From NCBI GenBank assembly GCA_902627645.1, contig CACOJX010000002.1:1-64000 (forward strand): a stretch of 64,000 nucleotides of DNA. The letters run 5' to 3'. This DNA is from an uncultured Pelagibacteraceae bacterium. GTDB lineage: Bacteria > Pseudomonadota > Alphaproteobacteria > Pelagibacterales > Pelagibacteraceae. Below, one piece after another: positions 1 through 8,680 of this stretch (the first letter of the stretch is position 1; every line of letters begins with the position of its first letter). The position numbers and the translations under genes were made by a program. Below the pieces are notes generated by a model, which saw nothing but the letters and a program-made list of their open reading frames with translations, made no database searches and was not told where the DNA came from.

Positions 1-459
1 ATTTTTCTTATTTTAGTTATTATTGGAGGATCTTTTTTTTCTACTAGCTCTGGTTTAAGGTTTATAAAGATTTATTCATTATTGAAATATTCATTAAATC
101 AAATCTTATCTTTCAGTAAACCGAAAAATGTATTTATAAATAAATTGATATTTACAAAAATAAATTTTGATTTAGATGAAATAAATAAATATTTCTTATC
201 AATAATAATTTTTATTATTTCTCTATTTTTACTTACTTCATTACTAAGTATTAGCGGCATCAGTTTTGAAAGCTCATTCAAATTATCTATTTTAACTCTT
301 ATGAATACTGTTAATTCTTCAATTTATGGTTTAGCTAATTTTGATTTTGATAATCTCCATTTTTTAACAAAATATATACTTATTTTCTTTATGATTGTTG
401 GTAGAATTGAATTATTAACAATACTACTTCTAATGAAAAAATTTCTTTTTAAAAATTAG
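1..459 (+). CDS. trkH: Potassium uptake protein TrkH, C-terminal part (runs off the left edge)
   Basis: The reading frame is open from base 1 to the stop at 457-459, so the gene starts outside the window. About 152 residues are visible. They open with a Gly-Gly-Ser...Ser-Thr-Ser-Ser-Gly stretch that resembles the last selectivity-filter loop of TrkH/KtrB transporters, followed by a basic segment and two hydrophobic segments, as in the end of this family. The product would be the membrane subunit of a Trk-type K+ uptake system. No TrkA partner is visible. The family call is by eye from the loop and the topology, so it is good but not certain. Confidence 0.7.
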   Translation: MFLILVIIGGSFFSTSSGLRFIKIYSLLKYSLNQILSFSKPKNVFINKLIFTKINFDLDEINKYFLSIIIFIISLFLLTSLLSISGISFESSFKLSILTLMNTVNSSIYGLANFDFDNLHFLTKYILIFFMIVGRIELLTILLLMKKFLFKN

Positions 460-489
460 GTAATTATTGTATATGTATAGCTAAGTTTT

Positions 490-566
490 GCGCCCTTAGC
501 TCAGCTGGATAGAGCATCGGTTTTCTAAACCGAGGGTCGTAGGTTCGAATCCTTCAGGGCGCGCCA
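490..566 (+). tRNA. tRNA-Arg (anticodon TCT)
   Basis: The cloverleaf is complete. The 7-bp acceptor stem pairs 490-496 with 556-562. The D-arm, a TCGGT/ACCGA anticodon stem and a GGTTCGAAT T-loop are present, and CCA is encoded at 564-566. The anticodon TCT is at 524-526 and reads AGA/AGG, the main arginine codons in this AT-rich genome. Confidence 0.97.
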
Positions 567-569
567 TTA

Positions 570-599
570 TTGACACTTTTTTTGTAATTTTCTTTAAAT
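570..599 (+). promoter_or_regulatory. Candidate promoter of aapJ
   Basis: A perfect TTGACA at 570-575 is followed at 17-18 bp by TTTAAA/TTAAAT (593-599), a four-of-six match to the -10 box. Transcription would start near 606 and give a leader of about 140 nt before aapJ. A weaker TTGACT at 607-612 has no good -10 partner. This is inferred from sequence only. Confidence 0.4.
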
Positions 600-631
600 A
601 ATTTCCTTGACTTAATTTTGTTAAATCGAGA

Positions 632-680
632 TATCGCGGTTAAATTTCTCTTGAAGAGGGTTTTTTATCGTGGTTAAATT
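632..680. repeat. Pair of 15-bp direct repeats in the aapJ leader
   Basis: TATCGCGGTTAAATT (632-646) and TATCGTGGTTAAATT (666-680) differ at one base, and their starts are 34 bp apart, about three helical turns. The segment between them holds the palindrome CTCTTGAAGAG (648-658) followed by GG and six T. The spacing suits a paired protein-binding site, but no binding protein is identified. Confidence 0.5.
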
Positions 681-686
681 ATGAAT

Positions 687-724
687 ATTCAAAACTTAGT
701 TTTGAATTATTTGTTAACAAATAA
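687..724. promoter_or_regulatory. Inverted repeat plus 18-bp perfect palindrome just ahead of the aapJ ribosome binding site
   Basis: ATTCAAAAC (687-695) and GTTTTGAAT (699-707) form a perfect 9-bp foldback with a 3-nt loop. It is followed directly by the perfect palindrome TTATTTGTTAACAAATAA (707-724). The aapJ Shine-Dalgarno-like AGAAGGA lies about 10 bp further on. The element could be an operator, or two hairpins in the mRNA that affect translation or stability. No known riboswitch family was recognised. Confidence 0.5.
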
Positions 725-745
725 ATAATAACAGAAGGAAGAATA

Positions 746-1786
746 ATGTTTAAATACTTAAAACAATTAACTTCTTTAGTTGCTATGGTAGCAGTGTTGT
801 TTACATTTACAACAGAGACTATGGCTGCTAAAAAATCTAAAACACTTAAAAACACTCAAAAGAAGGGTTTTGTAAGATGTGGAGTATCTCAGGGTCTTCC
901 AGGGTTTTCTAACGCTGATGCTGCAGGAAATTGGACTGGAGTTGACGTTGATGTATGTAGAGCGGTAGCTGCTGCAGTACTAGGTGATGCAAACAAAGTT
1001 AAGTTTACACCACTAAGTGCTAAAGAAAGATTTACAGCTTTAACATCTGGTGAGATTGATATCTTATCAAGAAACACAACTTGGACTCTTTCTAGAGATG
1101 CTGATATTGGACTTACTTTCGTTGGAGTAAATTTCTACGATGGTCAAGGTTTCATGGTTAGAAAAAGTTCAGGTATCACTTCAGTAAATCAATTCAAAAA
1201 TGGTATCTCAGCTTGTACAAATATTGGTACAACAACTGAGCTAAACATGAGAGACTTCTTTAACTCTAAAGGAATTTCTTATGAACCTGTAGCTTTTGAA
1301 AAAGCAGACGAAGTTGTTGCTGCTTATGATTCAGGAAGATGTGATACATATACAACTGATAAATCTGGTTTAGCTGCTCAAAGAACAAAAATGAGTAATC
1401 CAGATGAACACATTGTATTACCTGAAACTATTTCTAAAGAACCATTAGGTCCAGTTGTAAGACAGGGTGATTCAGTATGGGAAGATATCGTGAGATGGTC
1501 TTTAAATGCTATGATTGAAGCAGAAGAATATGGAATCACTTCAGCAAATGCAGACTCAATGAAAACTTCAGAAAACCCAGCAATCAAAAGATTGGTTGGA
1601 GCTGAAGGTGAATTAGGCGCTGCTTTTGGTCTTGATAACGAGTGGAGCTTAAGAATTATCAAGCAAGTAGGTAATTACGGTGAAAGTTATAAGAGAAATA
1701 TAGCTGACACTGGTATTTTACCAGACAGAGGTCCAAACCAATTATGGACAAAAGGCGGAATACTTTACGTTCCACCTGCAAGATAA
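746..1786 (+). CDS. aapJ: General L-amino acid ABC transporter, periplasmic binding protein
   Basis: This 346-residue protein is the soluble receptor of an AapJQMP/YhdWXYZ-type uptake system for a broad range of L-amino acids, and it acts in the periplasm. Residues 1-27 are a Sec signal peptide ending in a Met-Ala/Ala junction. The mature part follows the family pattern: an N-terminal segment with V-R-C-G-V, then D-V-D-V-C-R, then a second lobe with C-T-N-I-G and R-C-D-T-Y, giving paired cysteines. The AGAAGGA ribosome binding site is clearer than at most genes here. Such binding proteins are usually very abundant, which agrees with the terminator placed directly after the gene. It is first in an operon with the two permeases and the ATPase. 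Confidence 0.95.
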   Translation: MFKYLKQLTSLVAMVAVLFTFTTETMAAKKSKTLKNTQKKGFVRCGVSQGLPGFSNADAAGNWTGVDVDVCRAVAAAVLGDANKVKFTPLSAKERFTALTSGEIDILSRNTTWTLSRDADIGLTFVGVNFYDGQGFMVRKSSGITSVNQFKNGISACTNIGTTTELNMRDFFNSKGISYEPVAFEKADEVVAAYDSGRCDTYTTDKSGLAAQRTKMSNPDEHIVLPETISKEPLGPVVRQGDSVWEDIVRWSLNAMIEAEEYGITSANADSMKTSENPAIKRLVGAEGELGAAFGLDNEWSLRIIKQVGNYGESYKRNIADTGILPDRGPNQLWTKGGILYVPPAR

Positions 1787-1805
1787 TTGTAGTTTAAAAC
1801 AATTT

Positions 1806-1837
1806 AAAAGGGCTAGATTTTTCTAGCCCTTTTTTTT
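1806..1837 (+). terminator. Rho-independent terminator between aapJ and aapQ
   Basis: GGGCTAGA (1810-1817) pairs perfectly with TCTAGCCC (1822-1829) around a TTTT loop. Four A precede the stem and eight T follow it. It lies inside the operon, so it should cut most transcripts after aapJ and let a minority continue into the permease genes. It is the strongest hairpin terminator I found in the window. Confidence 0.9.
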
Positions 1838-1860
1838 ATAAACTCTTATATTATCACATT

Positions 1861-3012
1861 GTGAATTTTAAATTAAAAGATTTAGGACCTCAATTAATCA
1901 CAGTTATAGCTGTAGTTCTTATATTTGGTTTTTTTACCTATAACGCACAAATCAATATGGAAAATAGAGGTATTGATTTTGGTTATGGTTTTTTATCTCA
2001 AGAATCCTCTTTTGATGTTCAGTTTTCTTTAATTGAATATGATGGTTCCCATTCATATTTTAGAGCTTATCTAGTTGGTTTATTAAATACAATACTTGTA
2101 TCTGTAATTGGAATTATTATAGCAACGATACTTGGAGTTGTTGTTGGCGTAGCAAGATTATCACCAAATTATTTAATTAATAAATTTGCAGCTTATTACG
2201 TAGAATTTTTTAGAAATATACCTTTATTATTACAAATATTTTTTTGGTATTTCGCAGCTTTAAGAGCGTTACCACTTCCCCAGGATGCAGAGGCAATTTT
2301 TGGTGTGTTTTTTTTAACAATTAAAGGTCTTTATGTTCCTGCTTTTATTTGGGAAAATTTTAATATTTTCTTTTATTCAATAGTAGCATCAATTATCGCA
2401 ATTATTGTTATTAGGATTCATGCAAAAAAATTACAAGAATCCCAAGGAAAACAAATACCTGTTTTTTTAATTTCAATTGGATTACTTTTTATTTTACCTC
2501 TTTTTAGTTTTTTAATTGGTGGTGTGAGTTTATCCTTTGAAATTCCTCAGCTAAAACAACTAGCAGCCACTTCATTTGTTTACGATGGTGGTTTAAGTTT
2601 GCCACCTGAATTAATAGCATTAACTTTATCTTTATCGTTATATACAGCTACTTTTATTGCTGAATGTGTTAGAGCTGGTATACAGGGAGTAAGTAAAGGG
2701 CAAAAAGAAGCTGCTGCATCGATTGGATTAAATCCTAATCAAGTTCTAAAACTTGTAATTATGCCACAAGCTTTAAGAATTATAATTCCACCAACAACTA
2801 ACCAGTACTTAAATTTAACAAAAAATTCATCTTTGGCTGCAGCGATTGCTTACCCAGATTTAGTTTTGGTTTTTGCTGGTACAGCTTTAATGCAAACTGG
2901 TAAAGCAATTGAGATCGTTTCTATTACTATGTTTACTTATCTAAGTTTAAGTATATCGATTTCAATTTTAATGAACTGGTACAATAAAAGAATAGCTATA
3001 CAGGAAAAATAA
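1861..3012 (+). CDS. aapQ: General L-amino acid ABC transporter permease
   Basis: This 383-residue inner-membrane protein is one half of the channel of the amino acid ABC importer. It has an N-terminal membrane anchor, a periplasmic loop, several hydrophobic helices and the permease coupling motif (E-A-A-A-S-I-G...P-Q-A) at about residues 282-300, which contacts the AapP ATPase. The start is GTG at 1861, 24 bp after the terminator, with no evident ribosome binding site. The stop codon shares one base with the aapM start (3012), which suggests coupled translation. AapQ and AapM are homologous permeases; the assignment of Q and M follows the usual gene order J-Q-M-P. Confidence 0.93.
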   Translation: MNFKLKDLGPQLITVIAVVLIFGFFTYNAQINMENRGIDFGYGFLSQESSFDVQFSLIEYDGSHSYFRAYLVGLLNTILVSVIGIIIATILGVVVGVARLSPNYLINKFAAYYVEFFRNIPLLLQIFFWYFAALRALPLPQDAEAIFGVFFLTIKGLYVPAFIWENFNIFFYSIVASIIAIIVIRIHAKKLQESQGKQIPVFLISIGLLFILPLFSFLIGGVSLSFEIPQLKQLAATSFVYDGGLSLPPELIALTLSLSLYTATFIAECVRAGIQGVSKGQKEAAASIGLNPNQVLKLVIMPQALRIIIPPTTNQYLNLTKNSSLAAAIAYPDLVLVFAGTALMQTGKAIEIVSITMFTYLSLSISISILMNWYNKRIAIQEK

Positions 3013-4454
3013 TGAGTAATATTAATTTTTTAAAGCCTGATAAATCAAATTTAAAGACATTTTTGTATTTAGGTTCTTTTTTGTTTTTTATTAGTGTTTT
3101 AGATGTTTTCTTAAATTCATTTTTTAATGTTAATTTAACTGGTTTTTTACCAAATTTATTAAGCTTTTTACTACCTTTAATTCTTGGCTTTATAGGCCTT
3201 TATTTTGTTAGGATTGAATATAGCGGGATAAAACAGTTAGATCTTATTAATAAGCATATTAACACTAACAACTTCAATGCTATTCTATCCTTGCTAATAA
3301 TTTTTGTAATAATTAAGTCTGTACCACCAATATTAAGTTGGTTTGTAATTGATGCTAGTTTTGCAGGTGATAGCAAAGATGTCTGCTCAGGCTCAGGTGC
3401 CTGCTGGACTTATATAAAAGTTTGGATGAGAAGATTTATGTACGGAATGTACCCAAATGCAGAACAGTGGAGAATTAATCTTTCATTCATAGCGTTAGCA
3501 TTACTTGGTTCGGTTGGATATTTTGCAACCAATAGATATAAGAAGTATTTAACTCTTTATTATGTTGTAATTTATCCTTTAATTGCTTTTTTATTTATAT
3601 TTTTCTTTATTTCTGGCGGTCCAGTATTTTTTGATTTTTCTTATGGAATAATAGCAGCAATTTTATCAATTATTATTGGTTTTTTTATTCCTAGTAAATT
3701 TAAATTCTATTATTTCTTAATTGTTCCATTCGCTCTATATATCTTACTTAAATACTTTCTTTTCTTTGAAGAATATATTGAATTAGGTAAGCTCGATGGT
3801 TTAAATTGGGTGGAAACTGGCGCTTGGGGAGGTTTATCACTTACTTTTATAATATCTTTTTTCTGTCTGATATTTTGTTTTCCAGTTGGAATGGCTTTTG
3901 CATTAGGTAGAAGATCAAGTTTTCCTTTAATTAGATATATTTCAATTGGTTTTATTGAATTTTGGAGAGGCGTTCCATTAATTACAGTTTTATTTATGTC
4001 TGCTGTTATGTTTCCAATGTTTTTACCCGCAGATTTCTTTATAGATAAATTAGTAAGATGTATAATAGCAATATCATTGTTTGAAGCAGCATATGTTGCA
4101 GAAGTAATAAGAGGTGGATTACAAGCTCTTCCGAGAGGTCAATATGAGGCTGCTAAATCTTTGGGTATGGGTTATTGGAAAATGCATATATTTGTAATTT
4201 TACCGCAAGCTTTGAAGTTAGTAATTCCGGGAATTGCTAATACATTTCTTGCTTTAGTTAAAGATACTCCATTAATATTTGTTGTTGGTCTTTTAGAAAT
4301 TGTAGGAATGTTGAATTTAGCTAAAACTAACCCAGAATGGTTAGGATTTGCAATGGAAGGTTATGTATTTGCAGCAATAATTTTCTGGATTATTTGTTAT
4401 GCAATGAGTAAATATAGCTATAATTTAGAAATAAAATATAAAACTGATAGATAA
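3012..4454 (+). CDS. aapM: General L-amino acid ABC transporter permease
   Basis: This is the second permease subunit (480 residues), forming the membrane channel with AapQ. The C-terminal half carries the binding-protein-dependent transport domain with the E-A-A...G...P-Q-A coupling loop at about residues 376-400. The N-terminal half is unusually long, with several extra hydrophobic segments, as is common for the M subunit of this family. A loop near residues 120-150 contains two cysteines in a Cys-Ser-Gly-Ser-Gly-Ala-Cys pattern. The start overlaps the aapQ stop by one base, and aapP follows after 5 bp. Confidence 0.93.
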   Translation: MSNINFLKPDKSNLKTFLYLGSFLFFISVLDVFLNSFFNVNLTGFLPNLLSFLLPLILGFIGLYFVRIEYSGIKQLDLINKHINTNNFNAILSLLIIFVIIKSVPPILSWFVIDASFAGDSKDVCSGSGACWTYIKVWMRRFMYGMYPNAEQWRINLSFIALALLGSVGYFATNRYKKYLTLYYVVIYPLIAFLFIFFFISGGPVFFDFSYGIIAAILSIIIGFFIPSKFKFYYFLIVPFALYILLKYFLFFEEYIELGKLDGLNWVETGAWGGLSLTFIISFFCLIFCFPVGMAFALGRRSSFPLIRYISIGFIEFWRGVPLITVLFMSAVMFPMFLPADFFIDKLVRCIIAISLFEAAYVAEVIRGGLQALPRGQYEAAKSLGMGYWKMHIFVILPQALKLVIPGIANTFLALVKDTPLIFVVGLLEIVGMLNLAKTNPEWLGFAMEGYVFAAIIFWIICYAMSKYSYNLEIKYKTDR

Positions 4455-4459
4455 AAAAT

Positions 4460-5194
4460 ATGTCTGATAACATTATTCAAATAAATAACATGAATAAATG
4501 GTTTGGAGATTTCCAAGTCTTAAAAGGAATAAATTTAGAGGTAAAACCAAAAGAAAAAATTGTTGTCTGCGGACCTTCAGGTTCAGGTAAGTCAACTTTA
4601 ATCAGATGTATTAATAGATTAGAAGAACATCAAGAAGGAAATATAATTGTTGATGGAACAGAATTAACAGAGGATACAAAAAATATTGAACAAATAAGAG
4701 CTGAAGTGGGAATGGTATTTCAACAATTTAATTTATTTCCTCATTTATCAATTTTAGACAATTGTACACTTGCACCTATTTGGGTAAAAAAGATGCCTAA
4801 AAAAGATGCTGAAGAACTAGCATTAAAACATTTAGAAAGAGTTCAAATCCTTGATCAAGCCCAAAAATATCCAGGTCAATTATCTGGAGGTCAGCAACAA
4901 AGAGCAGCTATTGCGAGAGCTTTATGTATGGAGCCAAAAATAATGCTTTTTGATGAGCCAACATCAGCCTTAGATCCTGAAATGATTAAAGAAGTGCTTG
5001 ATGTAATGGTTAATTTAGCTAAACAAGGTATGACTATGATTGTAGTTACTCATGAAATGGGTTTTGCAAAAGAAGTTGCTGATCAAATGATATTTATGGA
5101 TGAAGGAATGATTGTAGAAAAGGCTGTCACAAAGGATTTTTTTGCTAATCCTAAGAGTGATAGGACTAAACTTTTCTTAAGCCAGATACTATAG
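4460..5194 (+). CDS. aapP: General L-amino acid ABC transporter ATP-binding protein
   Basis: This is the 244-residue cytoplasmic ATPase of the importer. All ABC motifs are visible: Walker [10 protein letters not shown] at 38-46, Q-loop near 88, signature LSGGQ at 141-145, Walker B IMLFDE at 161-166 and the switch histidine at 198. The length matches polar amino acid transporter ATPases (GlnQ/HisP type). It is the last gene of the aapJQMP operon. Confidence 0.96.
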   Translation: MSDNIIQINNMNKWFGDFQVLKGINLEVKPKEKIVVCGPSGSGKSTLIRCINRLEEHQEGNIIVDGTELTEDTKNIEQIRAEVGMVFQQFNLFPHLSILDNCTLAPIWVKKMPKKDAEELALKHLERVQILDQAQKYPGQLSGGQQQRAAIARALCMEPKIMLFDEPTSALDPEMIKEVLDVMVNLAKQGMTMIVVTHEMGFAKEVADQMIFMDEGMIVEKAVTKDFFANPKSDRTKLFLSQIL

Positions 5195-5310
5195 TCAGCA
5201 ATATTTTCAAGGAATATTTCTATATTTTAGATGGAAGTAATGCTTGACAGAAATCTTTATAATTGGGTTTTTTAGCTAAAAATAAAAAAATTTATAGTTG
5301 CAGTAGGTAT

Positions 5311-5335
5311 TAAAAACTAGTTCAATAAGTTTTTA
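5311..5335. repeat. 8-bp inverted repeat ahead of the XRE regulator gene
   Basis: TAAAAACT (5311-5318) and AGTTTTTA (5328-5335) are perfect inverted copies with a 9-bp spacer, 22 bp before the regulator start codon. The position suits an autoregulatory operator, but the arms are AT-rich, so the repeat could also be chance or an mRNA hairpin. Confidence 0.35.
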
Positions 5336-5357
5336 AAAAAAATTAAGAGGGGTCTTA

Positions 5358-5729
5358 ATGGAAGATAATTTTAATAAGCATTTAGGCAACAAGCTTAAGC
5401 TTAGAAGATTGGCACTTGGTTTAACTCAAACTAAAGTTGCAAAGGCAATTAATGTTACATTTCAACAAATTCAAAAATATGAAAAAGGAACTAATGGAGT
5501 TAGCTCAATTAGATTATTGCAACTTTCAAACTATTTGAAAGTTCCAATAAATTATTTTTTTGAAGATTTTTCAGAATATTTATTAAATTTAGAAAAATCT
5601 CAAGAGGGTCATTTAAATATAAATTATAATTTTTTAACAAAAGTGTATTCAGAACTTACAGCTGATCAGAAAATTAAATTTAATAAATCTTTGCAGGCTA
5701 CGGGTCAAAATATAAATAAAGCTGTTTGA
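5358..5729 (+). CDS. XRE-family helix-turn-helix transcriptional regulator
   Basis: This 123-residue DNA-binding protein has a helix-turn-helix domain at about residues 10-65, with the family pattern L-G-x-x-L-x-x-R-R...T-Q-x-x-x-A...V-T-F-Q-Q-I-Q-K-Y-E-K-G. The C-terminal 50 residues are polar and resemble the short tails of alphaproteobacterial SinR-like regulators. AGAGGGG about 10 bp before the ATG is one of the clearest ribosome binding sites in the window. The gene stands alone, and its end lies 3 bp from the opposing tRNA-Asn gene. Its targets are unknown; autoregulation through the upstream inverted repeat is possible. Confidence 0.88.
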   Translation: MEDNFNKHLGNKLKLRRLALGLTQTKVAKAINVTFQQIQKYEKGTNGVSSIRLLQLSNYLKVPINYFFEDFSEYLLNLEKSQEGHLNINYNFLTKVYSELTADQKIKFNKSLQATGQNINKAV

Positions 5730-5732
5730 TTT

Positions 5733-5808
5733 TGGCTCCTCGGGCAGGACTCGAACCTGCGACCAATTGATTAACAGTCAACTGCTCTACCAACTGAGCT
5801 ACCGAGGA
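5733..5808 (-). tRNA. tRNA-Asn (anticodon GTT)
   Basis: A full cloverleaf is seen on the minus strand. The acceptor stem TCCTCGG/CCGAGGA is formed by 5802-5808 with 5737-5743, and CCA is encoded at 5733-5735. The anticodon stem GTTGA/TCAAT encloses a CTGTTAA loop with anticodon GTT. Confidence 0.97.
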
Positions 5809-5858
5809 ATGTAAAAATCTCAACTTACTTTTTTTTTTAACTAAAACAAGATTTTTTT

Positions 5859-5932
5859 TGGAGGCAACGCCCGGAATCGAACCGGGATACAAGGATTTGC
5901 AATCCTCTGCGTAACCATTCCGCCACGTTGCC
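5859..5932 (-). tRNA. tRNA-Cys (anticodon GCA)
   Basis: A cloverleaf is seen on the minus strand with acceptor stem GGCAACG/CGTTGCC, encoded CCA, and the U73 discriminator expected for cysteine tRNA. The anticodon GCA lies opposite 5898-5900. It sits 50 bp upstream of tRNA-Asn on the same strand, so the two may be co-transcribed. Confidence 0.97.
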
Positions 5933-6052
5933 TTATGTTTTAGATGATAGCTACAAGGGTTTTATATTAAATTATTACAATTAGTCTATTAAATAACGTT
6001 CTAATTTGATTATTGTTAATTTAGATTATTAAATTATAAACTATTTACACCC

Positions 6053-8680
6053 ATGATAACTGATAAATATATACATTCTAAAGTAGAAGATAAGATTTAT
6101 GCTTATTGGGAGAAAAATAAATTATTTCAACCTCAAAAAAATTCTAAAAAATATTCTATTGTCATTCCACCACCAAATGTAACTGGAAGTTTACATATGG
6201 GACATGCTTTAAACAATTCAATTCAGGATTTCTTAGTTCGATATTATCGTATGAATAATTACGAAACATTATGGCAACCAGGAACTGATCATGCTGGTAT
6301 AGCTACTCAAGCTCTTGTTGAAAAAAAACTAGAAAAAGAAAATTTGAGTAAAAACAAACTTGGTAGAGAAAAATTTATTAAAAAAGTATGGGAATGGAAA
6401 AACGAATATGGAGATATCATAATAAATCAATTAAAAAAGCTTGGATGTTCTTGTGACTGGTCACGTAACGCATTTACTATGGATGAAAATCTATCCAAGT
6501 CTGTAATTAAAGTTTTTGTTGAATTACATAAAAAAAAATTAATTTACAAAGCTGAAAAGTTAGTAAATTGGGACACTGTTCTTAAAACAGCAATTTCAGA
6601 TTTAGAAGTTGACCAAAGAGAAATGAACTCTAAAATATACTATATTAAATATCCAATCGAGAATACTTCAGAATTTATAACAATTGCTACTACAAGGCCC
6701 GAAACGATGCTTGGCGATACAGCGATTGCAGTTAATCCTAAAGACAAGAGATATAAGGAGTATGTTGGTAAGACTGTCACTATCCCGATTGTAGGTAGAA
6801 AAATTAAAATTATTAAAGATAATTACGCAGATCCTGATCAAGGAACAGGTGCATTAAAGATTACACCAGCACACGATTTTAATGACTACGATGTAGGTCA
6901 AAGAAACAAATTAGATATCATTAATGTATTTACTGAAGAAGGAAAAATAAATGATAATGCTCCTCAGGATTATATTGGTCTTGATAGATTTCATGCTCGT
7001 AAAAAGTTATTAGAAGAACTTAAGGAAAAAGATTTTTTTGTTAAAGAAGAAAATATTAAAAATAAGGTTCCTTACGGTGATAGATCTAACTCGGTTATTG
7101 AACCGTTTTTAACTGAACAGTGGTTTGTAGATGCAAAAAAATTATCTGTAAAAGCAAAAAAAATAGTTAAATCAAAAAAAACAAATTTCTTTCCAACTAA
7201 TTGGTCTAAAACTTATTTTCAATGGATGAACAATATAGAACCGTGGTGTGTTTCAAGACAACTTTGGTGGGGTCATCAAATTCCAGCTTGGTATGGACCC
7301 GACAAAAAAATATTTGTTGCAATAAATGAAACTGATGCAAAAAAACAAGCTAAAAAATTTTATAAAAAGAATGTTAAAATAACTAGAGATCCAGATGTTT
7401 TGGATACATGGTTTTCATCTGGTTTATGGCCTTTTGCAACATTAGGTTGGCCTGATAAAAAAGATTATGTGAAAAAGTTTTATCCTACTTCAGTTTTGGT
7501 TACAGGTTTTGATATTATCTTTTTTTGGGTTGCTAGAATGATGATGTTTGGAATGGAATTTTTAAACAAAGAACCTTTTAAAGATATCTATGTTCATGCA
7601 CTTGTAAGAGATGAAAAAGGACAAAAAATGTCTAAGTCCAAAGGCAATGTCATTGATCCTTTAGATTTAATTGAAAAATACAGCGCCGATGCTTTGAGAT
7701 TTACTTTATTATCTATGGCTTCTCCAGGAACAGATGTAAAACTTTCTGAAGATAGAGTTAAAGGTTATAGAAATTTTTTAAACAAATTATGGAATGCTAA
7801 TAATTTTTTAATCACAAATAAATGTGATTTCAAAAAAACTGATAAAGTTCCAAAAACCACATTAAATATAAACAAATGGATATATTCAAAGCTAATTGAA
7901 ATTAAAAACAAAATTAAAAAAAATATTGAAGATTATCGTTTTGATGAGGCTGCTAAAAATGCCTATCAATTTGCATGGCATTCATATTGTGATTGGTACA
8001 TCGAACTTTCAAAAACAATACTTAATTCAAATGATAAAAAAGCCCAAAAAGAGGTTAAAGAATTATCTGCTTATATTTTCAAGCAAATACTCATAATGCT
8101 TCATCCTTTTATACCATTTGTAACTGAAGAAATATGGTTAAAAAATAAGTTCGATAAATCAAATAAAAATTTTCTCATGTATAATAATTGGCCATCTGGT
8201 AAGGTGAAAAAAGATCAATCTCAAAAAGATGTTGAAAAGATTATTAATATCATTTCAGAATTAAGATCATTTAAAAATGAGTTAAATGTAAATCCTGGTT
8301 CATTTGTTGATATATCAATTGATAAAGTTGCTAAAAAGAACAAAAATTTAATGACAAATAATGAAGTAGTCCTTAAAAAACTTGGTCGTATCAATAATTT
8401 CTTTGAGGAAGATCAACAAAAACCCTCAGCCACATTAGTTGTATCTGGTGACATATTTAAGATATATTTTGATGAGAATGTTGATTTAAATCTAATTAAG
8501 CAAAATTTACAAAAAAGACAGAACAAATATCAAGAAGAAATGGACAAGATATCTCAACGATTATCTAATAAAGGATTTACTGATAGAGCACCAAAAAATA
8601 TTGTTGAACAAGAAAAAACTAACTATAGTAATTTAAAAGATGATATCAAAAAAATATCAATAACTATTGAAAGTTTATAA
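6053..8680 (+). CDS. valS: Valyl-tRNA synthetase
   Basis: This 875-residue class I aminoacyl-tRNA synthetase charges tRNA-Val and edits mischarged threonine. HMGH is at 48-51 and KMSKS at 525-529. The editing domain in between has the T-T-R-P-E-T-M-L-G motif, followed by [11 protein letters not shown]. The C-terminal 60 residues form the charged coiled coil typical of ValRS. The length is normal for the family. The stop overlaps the ilvD start by one base. It is first in an overlapping run with ilvD, ribH, nusB and thiL; coupling to ilvD makes sense because that enzyme serves valine synthesis. Confidence 0.97.
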   Translation: MITDKYIHSKVEDKIYAYWEKNKLFQPQKNSKKYSIVIPPPNVTGSLHMGHALNNSIQDFLVRYYRMNNYETLWQPGTDHAGIATQALVEKKLEKENLSKNKLGREKFIKKVWEWKNEYGDIIINQLKKLGCSCDWSRNAFTMDENLSKSVIKVFVELHKKKLIYKAEKLVNWDTVLKTAISDLEVDQREMNSKIYYIKYPIENTSEFITIATTRPETMLGDTAIAVNPKDKRYKEYVGKTVTIPIVGRKIKIIKDNYADPDQGTGALKITPAHDFNDYDVGQRNKLDIINVFTEEGKINDNAPQDYIGLDRFHARKKLLEELKEKDFFVKEENIKNKVPYGDRSNSVIEPFLTEQWFVDAKKLSVKAKKIVKSKKTNFFPTNWSKTYFQWMNNIEPWCVSRQLWWGHQIPAWYGPDKKIFVAINETDAKKQAKKFYKKNVKITRDPDVLDTWFSSGLWPFATLGWPDKKDYVKKFYPTSVLVTGFDIIFFWVARMMMFGMEFLNKEPFKDIYVHALVRDEKGQKMSKSKGNVIDPLDLIEKYSADALRFTLLSMASPGTDVKLSEDRVKGYRNFLNKLWNANNFLITNKCDFKKTDKVPKTTLNINKWIYSKLIEIKNKIKKNIEDYRFDEAAKNAYQFAWHSYCDWYIELSKTILNSNDKKAQKEVKELSAYIFKQILIMLHPFIPFVTEEIWLKNKFDKSNKNFLMYNNWPSGKVKKDQSQKDVEKIINIISELRSFKNELNVNPGSFVDISIDKVAKKNKNLMTNNEVVLKKLGRINNFFEEDQQKPSATLVVSGDIFKIYFDENVDLNLIKQNLQKRQNKYQEEMDKISQRLSNKGFTDRAPKNIVEQEKTNYSNLKDDIKKISITIESL

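Noticed and set aside
1378-1662. Long open frame on the minus strand inside aapJ
   Set aside because: It is the antisense shadow of a strongly supported gene, with no start signal, no family pattern and no conserved motif.
5244-5263. TTGACA followed by TATAAT upstream of the XRE regulator
   Set aside because: Both boxes look perfect but are only 8 bp apart, so they cannot form one sigma-70 promoter.
5698-5892. Minus-strand frame across the tRNA-Asn/tRNA-Cys region
   Set aside because: It reads through tRNA sequence (Arg/Gly/Ser-rich translation of tRNA stems) and is not a protein gene.
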